Positions 61,701-64,000 of a stretch of 64,000 nucleotides of DNA are shown in pieces. The position numbers were made by a program, and so were the translations under genes. Each line of letters begins with the position of its first letter. The stretch's first letter is position 1. The stretch is from Halovulum dunhuangense. GTDB lineage: Bacteria > Pseudomonadota > Alphaproteobacteria > Rhodobacterales > Rhodobacteraceae. The stretch is from assembly GCF_013093415.1 (NCBI RefSeq), contig NZ_JABFBC010000001.1, positions 620,001-684,000 of the forward strand. Direction: 5' to 3'. The notes under the pieces are model-generated. The model was not told where the DNA came from. It worked only from the letters and a program-made list of their open reading frames with translations, and did not search any database.

Positions 61701-63035
61701 TCAGTTCAGCCACGCGACCAGGAATTGCGACATCGAGGGCACGGCGGCGATCACCGCCAGCCCCACGAGGCTTGCGATCAGGAAGGGCAGCGCGCCCCAC
61801 GCCACCCGCTCGATCGGGAGCCTGGTGACATTCGCCGCGACATAAAGATTGATGCCCACCGGCGGCGTGATCAGGCCGATGGCCAGGTTCACCATCACCA
61901 GGACGCCGAACCAGACCGGATCCCAGCCCAGTTCCCGCACCACCGGCATGAAGATCGGCAACGAGATGAACATGACCGTCACCGCATCCATGAACATGCC
62001 CGCCAGCAGCAGGATCAGCATGATCACGAGCAGGATCACCCATTCATTGTCCGACAGGCCGAGCAGGGCGCCCGAATAGCTGCCGACCAGATCCTCGACC
62101 GTGACGACCCAGCCGAACAGGCTGGCATAGGCGACCACCAGCATCACCACCGCAGAGGATGCCGCGGCATCGCCCAGCGCGTCATAGAGCCCGCGAAGCG
62201 TCAGCGTGCCGTATGCCAGCGCGCCGACGGCCAGCGCGTAGACGGTGGCGACCAGCGCCGCCTCGGTGGGGGTGAAGATCCCCGAATAGATGCCGCCCAG
62301 GATCACCACCGGCGTCATCAGCCCCCAGAAGCTTTCGCGGAAGGCCTTGCCCAGGCGGCGACCATAGGGCAGCCCGGGATCCGGCGCGGGGCAGAGCGCG
62401 GCAAGGCCGGGGCTGCCCGCTGGCCTGGCGCCGCGCGTGGCAAGGGGCAGGACGGCCAGCATGGCAAGTCCCATGAACAGACCCGGCACGATGGCCGCGA
62501 TGAAAAGGCGCGAGATCGACGCCTCGGCGATCACACCGTAGATCACCAGCCCGATCGAGGGGGGGATGACGATGGACAGCGCCGCCCCGGCGCATACGAG
62601 ACCGGCGGCATAGGCGCGGCTGTAGCCGTCCTCTTCCATTCCCTTGATGATCATCGGGCCGATGGCCGCGACGGATGCCGGTCCGGAGCCGCTGACCGCG
62701 CCCCAGAACAGGCAGACCACCGTGCCGACCACCCCCATGCCGCCCGGCAGGGTTCCGATCAGCACCCGGAAGAAGCGGATCATACGCTCGGCGATGCCCA
62801 GCGTGCCCATCAGGGTCCCGGCAAGGATGAAGAAGGGGATCGCCAGAAGCGAGAACTTGGTGACGCCGGCGGCGATCAGGTCCCCCGCCAGTTCCAGCCC
62901 GAAGCCGATCCGCCACATGGCATAGACCGCCGACAGCCCCAGCGCGAAGGCAACCGGCACCCGGAGCGCCATCAGCAGGAAGAACAGGACGATCATCTGC
63001 GTCCCGGCAGAGATGTCGGAAAGCGCCTCAAACAT
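61701..63035 (-). CDS. dctM: TRAP transporter large permease (DctM)
   Basis: 444 residues, 12-13 membrane helices. DctM signatures: RVPVAFALGLSAVYAM, IPFFILAGTLMGTLGIAERMI, GSGPASVAAIGPMIIKGM and PVGINLYVAANVTRLPIE. A polar 35-residue insert (LATRGARPAGSPGLAALCPAPDPGLP) lies mid-protein. It overlaps the dctQ gene by eight bases. Imports organic acids with Na+ or H+. Confidence 0.95.
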   Translation of the reverse strand: MFEALSDISAGTQMIVLFFLLMALRVPVAFALGLSAVYAMWRIGFGLELAGDLIAAGVTKFSLLAIPFFILAGTLMGTLGIAERMIRFFRVLIGTLPGGMGVVGTVVCLFWGAVSGSGPASVAAIGPMIIKGMEEDGYSRAYAAGLVCAGAALSIVIPPSIGLVIYGVIAEASISRLFIAAIVPGLFMGLAMLAVLPLATRGARPAGSPGLAALCPAPDPGLPYGRRLGKAFRESFWGLMTPVVILGGIYSGIFTPTEAALVATVYALAVGALAYGTLTLRGLYDALGDAAASSAVVMLVVAYASLFGWVVTVEDLVGSYSGALLGLSDNEWVILLVIMLILLLAGMFMDAVTVMFISLPIFMPVVRELGWDPVWFGVLVMVNLAIGLITPPVGINLYVAANVTRLPIERVAWGALPFLIASLVGLAVIAAVPSMSQFLVAWLN

Positions 63036-63513
63036 CGGGGATCTCGTCCTTCGCGCGGCCTTTCAGCACCTCGAGCGCGTGCTGGATGTAGCGGACGATG
63101 ATGAGCGCGAAGCCGAAGGGCAACGCCGCCTGATAGTACCAGGCCGGCAGCCCCAGCGCATAGGAGCGCATGCCGTTGCCATAGAGATTGGTCAGCGCCT
63201 GCCAGGAGAACCAGGCCGACAGCGCGAGCAGCCCCACCGTCAGCAGCACCGACATGAGGAAGAGCGGCTTCCACAGCGCCCTGGGCAAGGCGTCATGGAC
63301 CAGCGTCACGGCCAGATGCTCGCCCCGCCGCGCGGCGATGGCGCCGCCAAAAACGGTCAGCAGAAGGAAGCCGTTGGTGAGCAACTCCTCGGTGGCGGCC
63401 AGCGACAGGTTGGTGCCGTAGCGGACGACCACGTTGGCAAAGCCCAGCGCCGTCATGCCGAGAAAGATCACCGCGCAGATGATCTTTTCCGCGTCGCGCA
63501 GAAGAAATCCCAT
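63028..63513 (-). CDS. dctQ: TRAP transporter small permease (DctQ)
   Basis: 161 residues from ATG 63513. Four membrane helices with FANVVVRYGTNLSLAATEELLTNGFLLLTVFGGAIAARRGEHLAV, a typical DctQ core. It pairs with DctM. A strong hairpin lies between it and dctP upstream. Confidence 0.93.
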   Translation of the reverse strand: MGFLLRDAEKIICAVIFLGMTALGFANVVVRYGTNLSLAATEELLTNGFLLLTVFGGAIAARRGEHLAVTLVHDALPRALWKPLFLMSVLLTVGLLALSAWFSWQALTNLYGNGMRSYALGLPAWYYQAALPFGFALIIVRYIQHALEVLKGRAKDEIPDV

Positions 63514-63539
63514 GTCGAGGCACCCCGGAGAGTTCAGCG

Positions 63540-63566
63540 CCGGGCCGGCCAGGACGGCCGGCCCGG
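63540..63566 (-). promoter_or_regulatory. Strong 11-bp hairpin between dctP and dctQ
   Basis: CCGGGCCGGCC (63540-63550) and GGCCGGCCCGG (63556-63566) pair perfectly around a 5-base loop. No U-tract. Such hairpins after binding-protein genes usually protect that part of the mRNA and lower expression of the membrane genes. Confidence 0.6.
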
Positions 63567-63577
63567 TTGTGTCCGGC

Positions 63578-64000
63578 TCAGTTGGCCGCCGAGATGGCGT
63601 CCTGGAAGGCGGTGACGAGTTCTTCGCCGACCTTGGCCGCCCAGGTGTCAAAAGCGGGTTTGGTCGCGGCACGGAAGGCTTCCAGCTCTTCCGCCGTGGG
63701 CTCGTAGACCTCCATCCCCTTCTCGCGCAGGAACTCGATGCCCGAGGCCGTGCTCTCGCGGGTGATCTGGCGCTGATAGGCCATCGCTTCCTGCGCAGCG
63801 TCGCGGATGTGGGCCTGCGTGTCGGCGTCGTAGCTGTCCCACTTCGCCCTGGAGATGCCGAGGAACACCGGATCGTAGGAGTAGTGCCACGCGGTCAGGT
63901 ACTTCTGCACCTCGTAGACCTGCTGCGGGATGATCACGGCGCCGATCGGGTTCTCCTGCCCGTCAACGACTCCCTGCTGGAGCGCGGTCATCGTCTCGCC
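63578..64000 (-). CDS. dctP: TRAP transporter substrate-binding protein (DctP), C-terminal part
   Basis: Only the last ~140 residues lie in the window; the frame runs off the right edge. The fragment GETMTALQQGVVDGQENPIG is the DctP signature, followed by VYEVQKYLTAWHYSYDPVFLGISRAKWDSY. The periplasmic protein delivers the substrate to DctQM. The ATG at 63991 is internal, not a start. Confidence 0.93.
   Translation of the reverse strand, partial: GETMTALQQGVVDGQENPIGAVIIPQQVYEVQKYLTAWHYSYDPVFLGISRAKWDSYDADTQAHIRDAAQEAMAYQRQITRESTASGIEFLREKGMEVYEPTAEELEAFRAATKPAFDTWAAKVGEELVTAFQDAISAAN

Overview
The window reads as chromosomal DNA from a high-GC alphaproteobacterium, most likely a Rhodobacteraceae (Rhodobacter/Paracoccus/roseobacter type). 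The evidence is gene content and order: a MucR/Ros regulator, miaB-phoH-ybeY-corC-lnt, cmk-rpsA-sppA-ihfB-lapA-trpF-trpB, an OhrR/Ohr pair, a Rhodobacter-style RibA with a degenerate front domain, DabAB, and a TRAP operon. Genes are densely packed. No tRNA, rRNA, CRISPR array, transposase or phage gene was seen.

Layout. 1-5.7 kb is cell-envelope: the end of a YjbH-type exopolysaccharide gene, the YjbF lipoprotein, three tandem copies of a tiny secreted protein on the other strand, and two L,D-transpeptidases flanking a CAP-domain lipoprotein. 5.8-16.4 kb carries a DUF2189 membrane protein, an M3 oligopeptidase, MucR and the miaB/phoH/ybeY/corC/lnt/trmB housekeeping run. A 703-bp GC-rich, gene-free stretch full of inverted repeats lies between lnt and trmB. 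16.5-25.3 kb holds an MCP with a C-terminal CheR-tether motif, then cmk, rpsA, sppA, ihfB, lapA, trpF and trpB. 25.4-28.2 kb is accessory: an RGGD-repeat small protein, two secreted proteins with poly-aspartate tails, a membrane-anchored LuxR-type regulator and a fasciclin protein. 28.3-37.2 kb has pth, rplY, lldD, trpA, a BON protein, the modABC molybdate transporter behind a Mo-box-like palindrome, and a ZIP metal transporter.

37.4-45 kb has the DabA/DabB inorganic-carbon pump with a divergent LysR regulator, an ACR3 arsenite exporter and a GH13 glucosidase. 45.2-58.8 kb is the most intriguing part. There are three compact transcription units: a degenerate PTPS, a methyltransferase and a RibD-type reductase; a CDP-alcohol phosphatidyltransferase, an alkaline-phosphatase-superfamily membrane enzyme and a UPF0104 flippase-like protein; and GTP cyclohydrolase II, an MDR dehydrogenase, an FkbM-like methyltransferase and a GT4 glycosyltransferase. 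They surround an opgHG periplasmic-glucan operon. Together they look like a GTP/pterin-derived small-molecule or glycolipid pathway, or partly an OPG-decoration system; this is inference.

58.9-64 kb contains ohrR/ohr with an MBL hydrolase, and a TRAP transporter (dctPQM) with a short-chain dehydrogenase. The window ends inside dctP. Both edge genes (yjbH-like, dctP) are truncated by the window.
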